Shown here in pieces: positions 40,718 to 49,351 of a DNA stretch of 64,000 nucleotides. Both the position numbers and the translations under genes were made by a program. This stretch comes from Albibacillus kandeliae. GTDB lineage: Bacteria > Pseudomonadota > Alphaproteobacteria > Rhodobacterales > Rhodobacteraceae. The stretch's first letter is position 1. Each line of letters opens with the position of its first letter. The stretch is taken from the NCBI RefSeq assembly GCF_003116585.1, contig NZ_QEHM01000009.1, positions 62,001 through 126,000 of the forward strand. The letters are read 5' to 3'. Below the pieces are notes generated by a model that searched no databases, was not told the origin of the DNA, and worked only from the letters and a program-made list of their open reading frames with translations.

Positions 40718-41665
40718 TCAGTCGCGCGGCGCGGCGGCGCGGCGAAGCCGGTCGTTGATCGCAACGCCGAGCCCACGGTTCGGCACCGGGGCGACCGCAA
40801 TCGGCAGGGCGCGCGCGTCGAGGGCGTGCAGGTGGCCGAAGAGGTTGGCCGCAGCCTCTCTGAGGTCCCCGCTCTCGGACAGGTTCAGATCGGCCTTCAT
40901 CGGTCCGAACCCGAGGTAGAGTTCGCCCTCGTTAGGTGCCTCAGCATTCAGCCGGACCTGCGCGGCGGGGGCATAATGCGATGTCATCTGGCCCGGCGCG
41001 GTCAGCGGACCGCCCTCGGTCAGACCCTGCAGGGGTTCGCCCAGCATCGCCTCGATCGCTTCGGCGGGCAGCCCGCCGGGACGCAGCAGTGTGGGCACCG
41101 GGGCAAGGCCCAGAATGGTGGATTCCACCCCGACCGGGGTCGGCCCGTCATCGACGACAGCGGCAATACGATCCCCAAGCCCGGCGAGGACGTGACCCGC
41201 CGTGGTCGAACTGATACGACCGGACGGATTGGCCGAAGGCGCCGCGACCGGGCCACCGAAGGCCGCGAGGAGGGCATGCGCCGTCGGATGCTCGGGCACC
41301 CGCACCGCCAGCGTGTCGAGTCCGGCGGTGACCAGCGGCGAGATCCCGTGCCCCTCGCGCAACGGCAATACCAGCGTCAGCGGACCGGGCCAGAAGGCTC
41401 CGGCCAGCCGGTCGGCCAGATCGGACCATTCGACATAGCGGCGCGCGGCCTCGACATCGGCCACATGCACGATCAGCGGATTGAAGCTCGGCCGCCCCTT
41501 GGCCTCGTAGATCCCGGCCACCGCCGTTCCGTTACGCGCATCGGCACCCAGCCCGTAAACCGTCTCGGTCGGGAAGGCGACCAGCCCGCCTTCGGCAAGC
41601 AGCGCGGCGGCCCGTGCCAGCCCGGTGCTGTCTGGCGAAAGGATTTCGGCGGTCGGTGCTGTCAT
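40718..41665 (-). CDS. L-threonylcarbamoyladenylate synthase (Sua5/TsaC long form)
   Basis: A 315-residue enzyme making threonylcarbamoyl-AMP for the t6A37 modification of ANN-decoding tRNAs. The YrdC domain covers residues ~15–205 (VAFPTETVYGLGADA, KGRPSFNPLIVHV, PGPLTLVLPL, APSANPSGRISSTTA) and the Sua5 domain the last ~80 residues (APGQMTSHYAPAAQV). The ATG at 41665 is the conserved start; the frame extends upstream without a ribosome-binding site. Confidence 0.93.
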   Translation of the reverse strand: MTAPTAEILSPDSTGLARAAALLAEGGLVAFPTETVYGLGADARNGTAVAGIYEAKGRPSFNPLIVHVADVEAARRYVEWSDLADRLAGAFWPGPLTLVLPLREGHGISPLVTAGLDTLAVRVPEHPTAHALLAAFGGPVAAPSANPSGRISSTTAGHVLAGLGDRIAAVVDDGPTPVGVESTILGLAPVPTLLRPGGLPAEAIEAMLGEPLQGLTEGGPLTAPGQMTSHYAPAAQVRLNAEAPNEGELYLGFGPMKADLNLSESGDLREAAANLFGHLHALDARALPIAVAPVPNRGLGVAINDRLRRAAAPRD

Positions 41666-41796
41666 GGCGTGACGCGGCGTTCCGGTTGCTTGTGGGGGAG
41701 GGATAAATTGCAATAGGCGTGACATCCGTTCCATAAAGGCGGGGAGGAGAGATTCCAAGCCCGCAGACTAACGCCAGCAAACGTGAGATTTGCATC

Positions 41797-43509
41797 ATGC
41801 CTTATCGTGCCCCCGTCACCGATCACGAATTCATCCTGCAGAACATCGTCGGGTTCGACCGTGTTTCGGCCACGGATCGGTTCTCCGAAGCCAGCAGCGA
41901 CACCGTCAGCGCCATTCTCAGCGAAGCCGGGAAGATGTGCGAAGAGATCATGTACCCGCTGCAACGCAACGGCGACCTTCAGCCCGCGCGGCTGGAAAAC
42001 GGTGTCGTGCGCACCTCGCCCGGCTTTGCCGAAGGCTGGAAGGCCATCGCCGAGGGCGGCTGGATCGGGATCAGCGCGCCGGAAGACGCCGGTGGCATGG
42101 GCCTGCCCATCACCATGCTGACCTCGGTCAACGAGATGATGTCCTCCGCCTGTCTCTCGCTGGAACTTGCGCCGCTGATGAGCATGGGCCAGATCGAGGC
42201 GCTCGACCATCACGGCGGCGACGCGATCAAGGAACTCTACCTGCCCAAGCTTGTCTCGGGAGAATGGTCCGGCACCATGAACCTGACCGAACCGCAGGCC
42301 GGGTCGGACGTCGGGGCGCTGTCATCAAAGGCAGAGCCGAACGGCGATGGGACCTACGCGATCTCGGGTCAGAAGATCTTCATCAGCTGGGGCGACAACG
42401 ATTTCGCCGAGAACGTCTGCCACCTCGTTCTCGCGCGGCTGCCCGACGGTGTGCCGGGCACCAAGGGCATCAGCCTGTTCATCGTGCCGAAGTACATCCC
42501 CGATGCCGACGGCAACCCCGGCAAGGCCAACAGCCTCAAGGTGGTGTCGCTCGAGCACAAGATGGGCCTGCACGGCTCGCCGACCTGCGTGATGCAGTAC
42601 GACGGCGCGACCGGCTGGCTCGTCGGCAAGGAGCACGGCGGCATGGCGGCCATGTTCACCATGATGAACAATGCGCGTCTGGGTGTGGGCGGGCAGGGCG
42701 TGGGTGTCGCCGAAGGCGCCTACCAGCACGCGCTGGCCTATGCTCTGGACCGCAAACAGGGCCGGACGCCCGAGGGCACTGGCGGCACCATTGCCGACCA
42801 TGCCGATGTCCGGCGTATGCTGACCACCATGAAGGCCGAGCTTTTCGCGGCCCGTTCGATCCTGCTGTCCTGCGCCGTGGCCATCGACATGCAGACCGCA
42901 ACGGGTCAGGCCGACTGGGCGGCGCGCGCCGCCTTCCTCACGCCCATTGCCAAGAGCTTCGGCACCGAGACCGGCATCCGCGTCTCCGAGACCGGCGTCC
43001 AGGTGCACGGCGGGATGGGCTTCATCGAAGAGACCGGCGCGGCGCAATACTACCGCGACGTGCGGGTGACGGCGATCTACGAGGGCACCAATGGGATCCA
43101 GGCGATGGACCTCGTCGGCCGCAAGATGATGGACGGCGGCGAGGCCGCATCGAACCTGATCGATGAGATGCAGGCGCAGGCCGAGAAGGCGCGCGACAAG
43201 CTGCCTGACCTTGCCGAGGCCGTGTGGGAGGCCACCGAGTCCCTGCGCGAGGCGACCGAATGGCTGACCTCCCGCACCGACATGAACGACCGCTTCGCCG
43301 GGGCCGTGCCCTACCTGAACGCCTTTGCGCGGGTTCTGGGCGGCCACTTCCACCTCTCGGCGGCGCTGGCGGAACCCGGTGGCGCGCGCGAGGCGCTCGC
43401 ACGGTTCTACATCACCCGCCTGCTCCCCGAGCACGTCGGTCTGCTGGCCCACGCCGAGGCCGGGGCCAAGGGGCTCTACGGCCTGTCGCTCGACGATCTG
43501 GCGGCCTGA
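41797..43509 (+). CDS. Acyl-CoA dehydrogenase (long form with C-terminal extension)
   Basis: A 570-residue flavoenzyme. The acyl-CoA dehydrogenase core contains GLPITMLTSVNEM, MNLTEPQAGSDVGALSS (~161–177), AISGQKIFISWGDND (~188) and the C-terminal GVQVHGGMGFIEETG (~404–418), followed by YRDVRVTAIYEGTNGIQAMDL, which places it in the long FadE5/DmdC-like group with an extra ~130-residue C-terminal domain. A substrate of medium chain length or methylthiopropionyl type cannot be distinguished. Transcription runs on into the MBL hydrolase, starting 5 bp downstream. Confidence 0.93.
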   Translation: MPYRAPVTDHEFILQNIVGFDRVSATDRFSEASSDTVSAILSEAGKMCEEIMYPLQRNGDLQPARLENGVVRTSPGFAEGWKAIAEGGWIGISAPEDAGGMGLPITMLTSVNEMMSSACLSLELAPLMSMGQIEALDHHGGDAIKELYLPKLVSGEWSGTMNLTEPQAGSDVGALSSKAEPNGDGTYAISGQKIFISWGDNDFAENVCHLVLARLPDGVPGTKGISLFIVPKYIPDADGNPGKANSLKVVSLEHKMGLHGSPTCVMQYDGATGWLVGKEHGGMAAMFTMMNNARLGVGGQGVGVAEGAYQHALAYALDRKQGRTPEGTGGTIADHADVRRMLTTMKAELFAARSILLSCAVAIDMQTATGQADWAARAAFLTPIAKSFGTETGIRVSETGVQVHGGMGFIEETGAAQYYRDVRVTAIYEGTNGIQAMDLVGRKMMDGGEAASNLIDEMQAQAEKARDKLPDLAEAVWEATESLREATEWLTSRTDMNDRFAGAVPYLNAFARVLGGHFHLSAALAEPGGAREALARFYITRLLPEHVGLLAHAEAGAKGLYGLSLDDLAA

Positions 43510-43513
43510 CGCC

Positions 43514-44575
43514 GTGGACGGGGAGGGACCGGCAACCCTGCGTTATCCGTGGGGCGAGCCCCCGGAGCAGGGCAAGGCAATCGAGGTGGCGCCCGGAATC
43601 CTGTGGATCCGGCTGCCGCTGCCGATGAAGCTCGATCACGTGAACATCTATGCGCTGGATGACGGCGATGGCTGGACACTGATCGACACCGGCTTCGGGT
43701 CGAACACCACGCGGGGCATCCTGACCGAGGTGATGGAGGGGCCGCTGGGCGGCAAGCCGGTGCATCGGGTGATCATGACCCACCACCACCCGGATCACAT
43801 GGGCAACGTCGGATGGTTCCAGTCGGTGCACGGGTCCGAGCTGATCTCGACCCGGACCTCGTGGCTCTTTGCCCGGATGCTCTGGCTCGACAACCAGCAG
43901 ACCCCGCCACCGGAAACACTCGAGTTCTGGCGCGGCGCGGGCATGGACCCCGAGATCCTGAACCAGCGCGCGACGGAGAAGCCCTTCAACTACTCCGACA
44001 TCGCCTATGCCATGCCGCTGGGGTTCACCCGGATCCAGCAGGGCGACACCATCCGCATGGGCGGCCGGACCTGGGACATCCACATCGGCAACGGCCACGC
44101 GCCGGAACACGCGACCTTCTGGAGCCGCGACGACAACCTCGTGATCTCGGGCGACCAGATCCTGCCGTCGATCAGCCCCAACATCGGGGTCTACGCGACC
44201 GAGCCGATGGCCGACCCGCTGGCGGGCTGGCTGGAAGCCTGCGAGCGTTTCGTGCCGCTGGCCGGGACCGACCACCTTGTTCTCGGCGGCCACAAGCTGC
44301 CGTTCACGGGCCTGCCGACCCGGCTGAGACAGCTGATCGACAACCACCACGGCGCCCTCACGCGCCTTCTCAAGTTCCTCGACGAACCGCGCTGCGCCGC
44401 TGATTGCTTTCCGACCCTGTTCAAGCGGCGGATCGGCTCCGGCGAATACGGGCTCGCGCTGGTTGAAGCGGTGGCGCATGTGAACCATCTCTACCACCAG
44501 GGGCTGGTCGAACGGACCCGGCGCGAAGACGGCGCCTGGATGTACCGGCGCCGGGAGGAGCAGGATGAACGGTGA
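43514..44575 (+). CDS. MBL-fold metallo-hydrolase
   Basis: A 353-residue metallo-beta-lactamase-fold protein. The zinc motif is THHHPDHMGN (~83–92), then NGHAPEHATF (~194) and SGDQILPSI (~213); LVLGGHKLPF supplies the last His. A C-terminal ~90-residue winged-helix-like extension is present, as in RNase-Z-like/glyoxalase II relatives. The GTG at 43514 is chosen for coupling to the acyl-CoA dehydrogenase gene (5 bp), giving an opening like relatives (LRYPWGEPPEQG). Probably a thioesterase-like hydrolase, but the substrate is not known. Confidence 0.85.
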   Translation: MDGEGPATLRYPWGEPPEQGKAIEVAPGILWIRLPLPMKLDHVNIYALDDGDGWTLIDTGFGSNTTRGILTEVMEGPLGGKPVHRVIMTHHHPDHMGNVGWFQSVHGSELISTRTSWLFARMLWLDNQQTPPPETLEFWRGAGMDPEILNQRATEKPFNYSDIAYAMPLGFTRIQQGDTIRMGGRTWDIHIGNGHAPEHATFWSRDDNLVISGDQILPSISPNIGVYATEPMADPLAGWLEACERFVPLAGTDHLVLGGHKLPFTGLPTRLRQLIDNHHGALTRLLKFLDEPRCAADCFPTLFKRRIGSGEYGLALVEAVAHVNHLYHQGLVERTRREDGAWMYRRREEQDER

Positions 44576-45017
44576 GATTGACACGAGTGCCGAGGCGCTC
44601 GAGGCGGAGGTGCTGCCGCGCCTGCGCGAGGCCCACGCCGACCCGGACAGCTGTGCCGGGCTGGACCATGTGCCCGAGGCGCTGAGGAAGCCGGTTAACC
44701 GGAAGAGCGCGGCCCAGTGGGCCTATGAACGGCTGATCCTCTATATCCGCAATTTCGAAGAGCAGCTCGACAGCGAGCACGAGGTCGCGATGGGCTTCAC
44801 CGGCGGCGATGCCGGGGTTCTGCGGATCGAGGGGATCGGCTACTTCGATCCCGATATCGTGACCTTCTACGGCACGGACGACAGCGGCGCGCGCACCCAG
44901 CAGATCCAGCATGTCAGCCAGCTGAACGTTCTGCTGCGCGCGGTGGCCAAGCCCACCGAGAGCAAGCCGGCCAACCGGATCGGGTTCCGCCTCGCCGAGC
45001 AGCTCGAACAGGACTGA
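44565..45017 (+). CDS. DUF6173-like conserved hypothetical protein
   Basis: A 150-residue soluble protein overlapping the MBL hydrolase by 11 bp. The core RKSAAQWAYERLILYIRNFEEQLD (~45–68) and EVAMGFTGGDAGVLRIEGIGYFDPD (~71–95) match a conserved alphaproteobacterial family of unknown function. A bidirectional terminator follows. Confidence 0.78.
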   Translation: MNGEIDTSAEALEAEVLPRLREAHADPDSCAGLDHVPEALRKPVNRKSAAQWAYERLILYIRNFEEQLDSEHEVAMGFTGGDAGVLRIEGIGYFDPDIVTFYGTDDSGARTQQIQHVSQLNVLLRAVAKPTESKPANRIGFRLAEQLEQD

Positions 45018-45033
45018 GCAGGGCAGACACGAA

Positions 45034-45063
45034 AAAAGGGCGCCTGCAGAAAGGCGCCCTTTT
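45034..45063. terminator. Bidirectional rho-independent terminator
   Basis: Arms AAAAGGGCGCCT (45034–45045) and AGGCGCCCTTTT (45052–45063) with a 6-nt loop. The T/A runs on both sides suit termination of the DUF6173 gene from the left and of the VPLPA-CTERM gene from the right. Confidence 0.85.
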
Positions 45064-45084
45064 CAGTCGTCGGCAAGCTTGGGA

Positions 45085-45696
45085 TCAGCTGCTTGCCTTG
45101 GAACGACGACGGCGGCCGACGAAGGCCAGACCACCCAGGCCAACGCCCAGCAGCGGCAGAGCTGCCGGCAGCGGAACGGTGGTCACCGAGAGTTCGGCTA
45201 CGTCGAAGCCGTCGGAAGTGTAGGAGCCGTAGTTTTCGACGGTGGTGTCAACGATCTTGAAGATGTTGTACATGCCCGAGTCAAAGCTGATCTCGTACTT
45301 GTAACCGTTCGAACCGTTGGAGCTCACGGTGATCGCGCCGCTGGCGGTACCATCGTTGAAGAGCTCACCAACTTCGACTTCAGTGGAGCCATTGCTGACG
45401 AAGATCTTCGCTGCTTCCGGGAAGGCCGAGTTCGGGCTGTTGAAGGTGACTTCAACGACCGAGGCTTCGCCGCCCAGTTTCAGCGGGCTGACATCGATGG
45501 ACAGGTCGCCGCCGAGGCCGAGCGAGTAGAACGTGCTCAGGTCGCCGTCGAACGCATTGTCGACGTCGGTGCGCACGCCCGGAGTTGCAATACCATCGCT
45601 CACGCTGCCGCTTGCGGTGATGGTTGCTGCCTGACCCGCGATGGGCAGTACCAGCAGGGACGCTGCGACAGCAGCGGTAGTCAATAGTTGTTTCAT
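45085..45696 (-). CDS. VPLPA-CTERM sorted surface protein
   Basis: A 203-residue exported protein. A signal peptide covers residues 1–23 (KQLLTTAAVAASLLVLPIAGQAA), then a ~145-residue Ser/Gly/Asp/Val-rich beta domain poor in charged clusters, and the C-terminal sorting signal VPLPAALPLLGVGLGG LAFV followed by GRRRRSK. This tripartite tail (VPLPA, hydrophobic helix, Arg cluster) is the VPLPA-CTERM variant of PEP-CTERM, a target of exosortase in Rhodobacterales. No exosortase gene is in the window. The body may be a discoidin/PEP-CTERM-type beta sandwich, but no family is assigned. Confidence 0.9.
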   Translation of the reverse strand: MKQLLTTAAVAASLLVLPIAGQAATITASGSVSDGIATPGVRTDVDNAFDGDLSTFYSLGLGGDLSIDVSPLKLGGEASVVEVTFNSPNSAFPEAAKIFVSNGSTEVEVGELFNDGTASGAITVSSNGSNGYKYEISFDSGMYNIFKIVDTTVENYGSYTSDGFDVAELSVTTVPLPAALPLLGVGLGGLAFVGRRRRSKASS

Positions 45697-46009
45697 AGGA
45701 ATCAACCCCCGATAAAAACACAAAAGTCACCCGAACCGAACTGCGCGGGTAATCATAACGATAATGGAAGTTTTCAATGCGTTCGTGAAAAAGTCAAAGA
45801 ATTCAAAAGAGATTCATTAACGGGATGATAATTAACACTTTTGAAGACGGTTGATTCAACTCTGGGTTTATTCGTGTTTTATGTGCCCTGCCCAAGGGGT
45901 GAAGAATCAGTTGGCCGCATTCCGCTTGCCTGCGCGCCATTGTCCTCGTGACACACCCTGCAGAATCCGCTAATCGGGGGGCAGAGCTGATAACAGGGAC
46001 AATGCTGAA
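45697..46009. other. AT-rich intergenic region between the divergent CTERM and oxidase-subunit genes
   Basis: 313 bp without a gene, clearly richer in A+T than its surroundings between about 45770 and 45880. On the minus strand a TTGACT (about 45800) and a TTGAAA lie upstream of the CTERM gene and may be -35 elements, but I could not pick a convincing -10 box. No GGAAC-N16/17-CGTT site is present. Confidence 0.4.
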
Positions 46010-46144
46010 ATGGCCGAATACAAGCATGGCGAGATGGACATCAAGGAACATGTCGAGACCTTCGACGGCTTCGTCAAGTTCGTGGTTACCTCGGTCGTTC
46101 TGATCGTGTGCCTGCTGGTCTTCATGGCGATCTTCGTCGCCTGA
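46010..46144 (+). CDS. aa3-type cytochrome c oxidase subunit IV
   Basis: A 44-residue single-helix protein (MAEYKHGEMDIKEH… then VTSVVLIVCLLVFMAIFVA). The N-terminal EYKHGxMDI..EH-x-F-x-GF sequence is the signature of the tiny fourth subunit of the Rhodobacter/Paracoccus aa3 oxidase. It is embedded in the inner membrane next to subunits I and III. It is usually encoded away from the other cta genes, as here. Confidence 0.92.
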   Translation: MAEYKHGEMDIKEHVETFDGFVKFVVTSVVLIVCLLVFMAIFVA

Positions 46145-46156
46145 TCGGAGGCCCCT

Positions 46157-46777
46157 TTGCGTTTCAGAGTAGTGTGCCTGGCCGCCGTGTGCTTGGCGGT
46201 CGCGGGGTGTGCCGAAAAGGCACCCTTTGCCGATGATGCGACGATCAATGCGGTGCGCTATCGCGATCCGTCCAATCCGTCGATGACCCTCTATACGATG
46301 ATCAACAACCGGACCGGCGGCGGGGCGCATACCTCGCTGATGATCAACGCGTCCGAGCGGGTGATCTTCGATCCGGCAGGGTCCTTCTATGCCGACATCG
46401 TGCCCGAGCGGAACGACGTCCTCTTCGGGATCACCCCGCGGGTGGAAGAGGCCTATCGCGGCGCCCATGCGCGCGAGACCTTCCACGTGGTGCGCCAGAC
46501 CATCGCGCTCAGCCCCGAGCAGGCCGAGACGGCCTATCGCCTCGCACTGGCCAACGGCCCGGTGGCCGGGGCTTTCTGTGCCAATGCCACGTCCAAGCTG
46601 ATCGCAGCTGTGCCGGGATTCTCGAGCGTTTCGCCGACGATGTATCCCAACAAGCTGATGGAGCAGTTCGGGACCCTTCCGGGCGTCACGACAGACGCCT
46701 ACTACGAGGATGACGACCCGGACCTGCAGAAGGGGCTGGCAAAGGGCAACGCCGCCCTAGATGCCGCTACCGAGTAG
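46157..46777 (+). CDS. Predicted lipoprotein, unknown function (TTG start)
   Basis: A 206-residue protein with a lipoprotein signal (RFRVVCLAAVCLAVAGCAEK, lipobox AVAGC, mature Cys ~18). The rest is soluble and contains INNRTGGGAHTSLMINASERVIFDPAGSF (~50–78) and ALANGPVAGAFCANATSKLI (~128–147), a pattern reminiscent of NlpC/P60-like or DUF4105-type papain folds, but I do not assign it. The TTG at 46157 is preceded by GGAG (46147–46150) and is the only start that gives the whole signal. Its 3' end overlaps azlD by 21 bp in convergent orientation. Confidence 0.78.
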   Translation: MRFRVVCLAAVCLAVAGCAEKAPFADDATINAVRYRDPSNPSMTLYTMINNRTGGGAHTSLMINASERVIFDPAGSFYADIVPERNDVLFGITPRVEEAYRGAHARETFHVVRQTIALSPEQAETAYRLALANGPVAGAFCANATSKLIAAVPGFSSVSPTMYPNKLMEQFGTLPGVTTDAYYEDDDPDLQKGLAKGNAALDAATE

Positions 46778-47110
46778 ATACAGCAGACCATAGAGCGTGG
46801 CGGCCCCGCAGAAGATCGCGAGCACCACGTTCTTCGAGATCATGGCGACGGCCAGTGTCACGGCCGCCGCCGACAGGCGCGGCACGTCCGGCTGACCGAC
46901 GGTCAGGCTGGGCCAGATCACCAGCGGAGCGACCAGCGCGGGCAGCATGGCGACCGCGGTGTAGCGCAGGTGGCGCAGCAGCCATTCGGGCATGGTGCGC
47001 CGCCCGACGAATCCGATAAAGACGAACCGCAGCACGAAGCTGCCGACCGCCATGCCGATGATCACGATCCAGATGGTCATCGTGTCGATGGGGGTGCCGG
47101 AATAGGTCAT
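46757..47110 (-). CDS. azlD: AzlD-family branched-chain amino acid exporter subunit
   Basis: A 117-residue protein with three to four membrane helices (~9–30, ~45–70, ~75–95, ~97–115), the size and layout of AzlD/YgaH. AzlC and AzlD together form a two-component branched-chain amino-acid exporter. It starts 4 bp inside the azlC stop (TCAT on the plus strand). Confidence 0.88.
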   Translation of the reverse strand: MTYSGTPIDTMTIWIVIIGMAVGSFVLRFVFIGFVGRRTMPEWLLRHLRYTAVAMLPALVAPLVIWPSLTVGQPDVPRLSAAAVTLAVAMISKNVVLAIFCGAATLYGLLYLLGSGI

Positions 47111-47823
47111 GCCTCGGCCACCCTGCGTTCGAGGTAGCGCTCGGTCCAGGCCCCGGCCATCATCCCCGCGACACCGGCGACCAGCAGGCCCAGGTTGTAG
47201 GGAATGCCACCCGCCAGCAGCACCGTGATGACCGAGACCAGCGCGGCGATCACATGCGCCGGGGTGCGCAACATGGGCCCGATCATGGCGAGGAAGGCCA
47301 GCGGCAGGGCGAAATCCAGTGCCCAACTGTCGGGGATGGTCGAGCCGAGCAGGGCACCGGTAAGCGTCATGCCGTACCAAAGGGGCGCGATCAGCGCGCT
47401 GGTCCCGAAGAAGTATGCGACCCGTTCCTGCAGGGTCATTTCCGGACCCTGCTCGAACTGCACGATGGACAGGGCGTAGGACTGGTCGACCGTGAAATAG
47501 GCCGCGAGCGCCCGCTGCCACAGCGGCGCGGCGCCGAGATAGGGGGTGAGCGAGGCCGAGTACATGGCCACCCGCAGGTTCACCGCGAGTGCCGAGGCCA
47601 GCACGATGACCGTCGGCGCCTCTTCCCGCATCAGCTGGAGCGCGGTGAACTGTGCGGCCCCGGCAAAGACGGTGAAGGAAAAGGTCATGACCTGCGTCAG
47701 GCTCAGGCCGCCCTCGCTGCCAAGCACGCCGAACAGCATCCCGAAGGGGCCGGCGACGAAGATGAACGGCACGCTGTTGCGGCAGCCCTTCCAGAAATAC
47801 GAGAGATTGGTGTTACGCGACAT
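47107..47823 (-). CDS. azlC: AzlC-family branched-chain amino acid exporter subunit
   Basis: A 238-residue membrane protein with about seven helices and the AzlC/YgaZ signature segments PFIFVAGPFGMLFGVLG (~16–32), FAGAAQFTALQLM (~50) and ALAVNLRVAMYSASL (~68–82). It pairs with azlD, with which it overlaps. ATG 47823 is chosen; an alternative TTG lies at 47847. The likely function is export of branched-chain amino acids or their analogues. Confidence 0.9.
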   Translation of the reverse strand: MSRNTNLSYFWKGCRNSVPFIFVAGPFGMLFGVLGSEGGLSLTQVMTFSFTVFAGAAQFTALQLMREEAPTVIVLASALAVNLRVAMYSASLTPYLGAAPLWQRALAAYFTVDQSYALSIVQFEQGPEMTLQERVAYFFGTSALIAPLWYGMTLTGALLGSTIPDSWALDFALPLAFLAMIGPMLRTPAHVIAALVSVITVLLAGGIPYNLGLLVAGVAGMMAGAWTERYLERRVAEA

Positions 47824-48022
47824 GGCTCGCTCGTGAACTCTATGCAAATGCAGTAGCCTTGAAACGGCAGAGGTTCAATCGCTCCCGTTCACCTGTTCAC
47901 GGCACCACGGGCGCGCGCGCGGTTTCGCTCCCGCCGGGCCGGAACCCGCCGGTCGGCATCACGCTTATGTCATGGCCGCGGTTCCCGGGTGACCTATCTC
48001 CCTCACATTGCCAGATTGAAGC

Positions 48023-48043
48023 GGTCCGGAACTGGTCCGGACC
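48023..48043. promoter_or_regulatory. Perfect inverted repeat upstream of the Tat-MBL gene
   Basis: Arms GGTCCGGA (48023–48030) and TCCGGACC (48036–48043) with a 5-bp spacer, 18 bp before the start codon at 48062. It could be an operator or a leader hairpin; its regulator is unknown. Confidence 0.45.
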
Positions 48044-48061
48044 CCAGAGTGGAGGATTCCG

Positions 48062-48832
48062 ATGCCACAGTCCCGACGCCGATTCCTGATGACCGCCGCC
48101 GCCACTGCCGGTGCGGTCGGCCTGTCTCCCCGTCTTGTCACCGCCCAGGCTGCGAAGGACAGTTTCGACACCTCCGCCGGTCCGATCCTGATCTCGCCGG
48201 TCAGCCATGCCTCCTTCGTGATGGAGACCCCGGCTGGCGTGATCTACGCGGACCCGGTCGGAGAACCCTCGGCCTATGGCAGCTTGCCGCCAGCCGACCT
48301 GATCATGGTGACCCACGAGCACGGCGACCACTTCAACGCCGAGACGCTGGCCGCGCTGGTCGGCGACAATACCACGCTGATCACCAATCCCTCGGTCTTC
48401 GACAAGCTGCCCGAAGACCTGAAGTCCAAGGCGACCGCAATTGCCAACGGCGAGTCGACGAGCTTCGGCAGTGTCGGGCTGGATGCGATCCCCGCCTACA
48501 ACACCACCGCCGAGCGGCTGAACTTCCACCCGCAGGGCCGGGACAACGGCTATGTCCTGACCTTTGGCGATTTCCGCGTCTACGTCTCGGGCGATACCGA
48601 GGACACGCCTGAGATGCGCGCGCTTGAGGGTATCAACCTGGCATTCCTCTGCATGAACCTGCCGTTCACCATGGATGCGGAAGCAGCTGCCTCTGCAGTG
48701 CAGGAGTTCCGGCCCGCAGTCGTCTACCCCTATCACTACCGGGGCCGCGACGGTGGCACGCAGGATCCGCAGAAGTTCGCGGAACTGGTCGGGGACGCCT
48801 CCGAGGTCAAGATGGGAAACTGGTACGGTTGA
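48062..48832 (+). CDS. Tat-exported MBL-fold metallo-hydrolase (UlaG-like)
   Basis: A 256-residue protein. The N-terminus PQSRRRFLMTAAATAGAVGL is a twin-arginine signal. After it comes an MBL domain: VTHEHGDHFN (~82–91) is the HxHxDH zinc motif, YVSGDTEDTPEM (~178–189) and YPYHYRGRDGGTQD (~221–234) provide the later ligands. This is the UlaG/YtkL-like group; the substrate is unknown. Folding before export by Tat fits a metalloprotein loaded in the cytoplasm. Confidence 0.9.
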   Translation: MPQSRRRFLMTAAATAGAVGLSPRLVTAQAAKDSFDTSAGPILISPVSHASFVMETPAGVIYADPVGEPSAYGSLPPADLIMVTHEHGDHFNAETLAALVGDNTTLITNPSVFDKLPEDLKSKATAIANGESTSFGSVGLDAIPAYNTTAERLNFHPQGRDNGYVLTFGDFRVYVSGDTEDTPEMRALEGINLAFLCMNLPFTMDAEAAASAVQEFRPAVVYPYHYRGRDGGTQDPQKFAELVGDASEVKMGNWYG

Positions 48833-48852
48833 GTACCACCGGGCGCTGGCCG

Positions 48853-49284
48853 TTACCTGAGGTCGGCCGGCGCGTCCGGTACCGGAAAGATCGCGTCGTA
48901 TGCGAGATTGAACCCGAAGGTATAGACCACGTAGAAGGCCGAAAGGGCGAGGTCCATGATCACCGCCTGAATCAGCGTGACCTCCAGAAACCACGCGATC
49001 AGGGGCGCGAGCATCACCACCAGCCCCAGTTCGAACGACAGGGCGTGAACCACGCGCTGCGGCCATGACTTGCGGGCGTGGCCTTGATGGCGCAGCAGCA
49101 GGTGGTCGAATCCGAGGTTGAACACGTAGGCCCAGACCACGGCGACCAGTGCGCTGGCAAGGATCACCGCGCCGACGTCCAGCATGGGCCGGTCCACGAT
49201 CCAGTGTCCGATCGGGGTGGCAAACAGCAGGATGATCAGTTCGAAACTGACCGCGTGACGGATGCGGTCGGCGGTGGTGCGCAT
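48853..49284 (-). CDS. PACE-family (AceI-like) efflux transporter
   Basis: A 143-residue protein built from two tandem bacterial transmembrane pairs: RIRHAVSFELIILLFATPIGHWI (~7–29) and RVVHALSFELGLVVMLAPLIAWFLE (~77–101), each with the conserved H-A-x-S-F-E sequence, and four helices in all. The PACE family exports biocides such as chlorhexidine and short diamines. The start at 49284 follows an AAAGGAT Shine–Dalgarno. Confidence 0.92.
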   Translation of the reverse strand: MRTTADRIRHAVSFELIILLFATPIGHWIVDRPMLDVGAVILASALVAVVWAYVFNLGFDHLLLRHQGHARKSWPQRVVHALSFELGLVVMLAPLIAWFLEVTLIQAVIMDLALSAFYVVYTFGFNLAYDAIFPVPDAPADLR

Positions 49285-49351
49285 GGGGCGGGTATCCTTT
49301 CCGGCCCTTTATGGGGCCGGGTCAGGAAACAGACAACCACCAAGGCAAGGG

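Noticed and set aside
48020-48061. EcfG promoter upstream of the Tat-MBL gene (GGAAC near 48028)
   Set aside because: No CGTT at the right distance; the GGAAC is part of the GGTCCGGA dyad.
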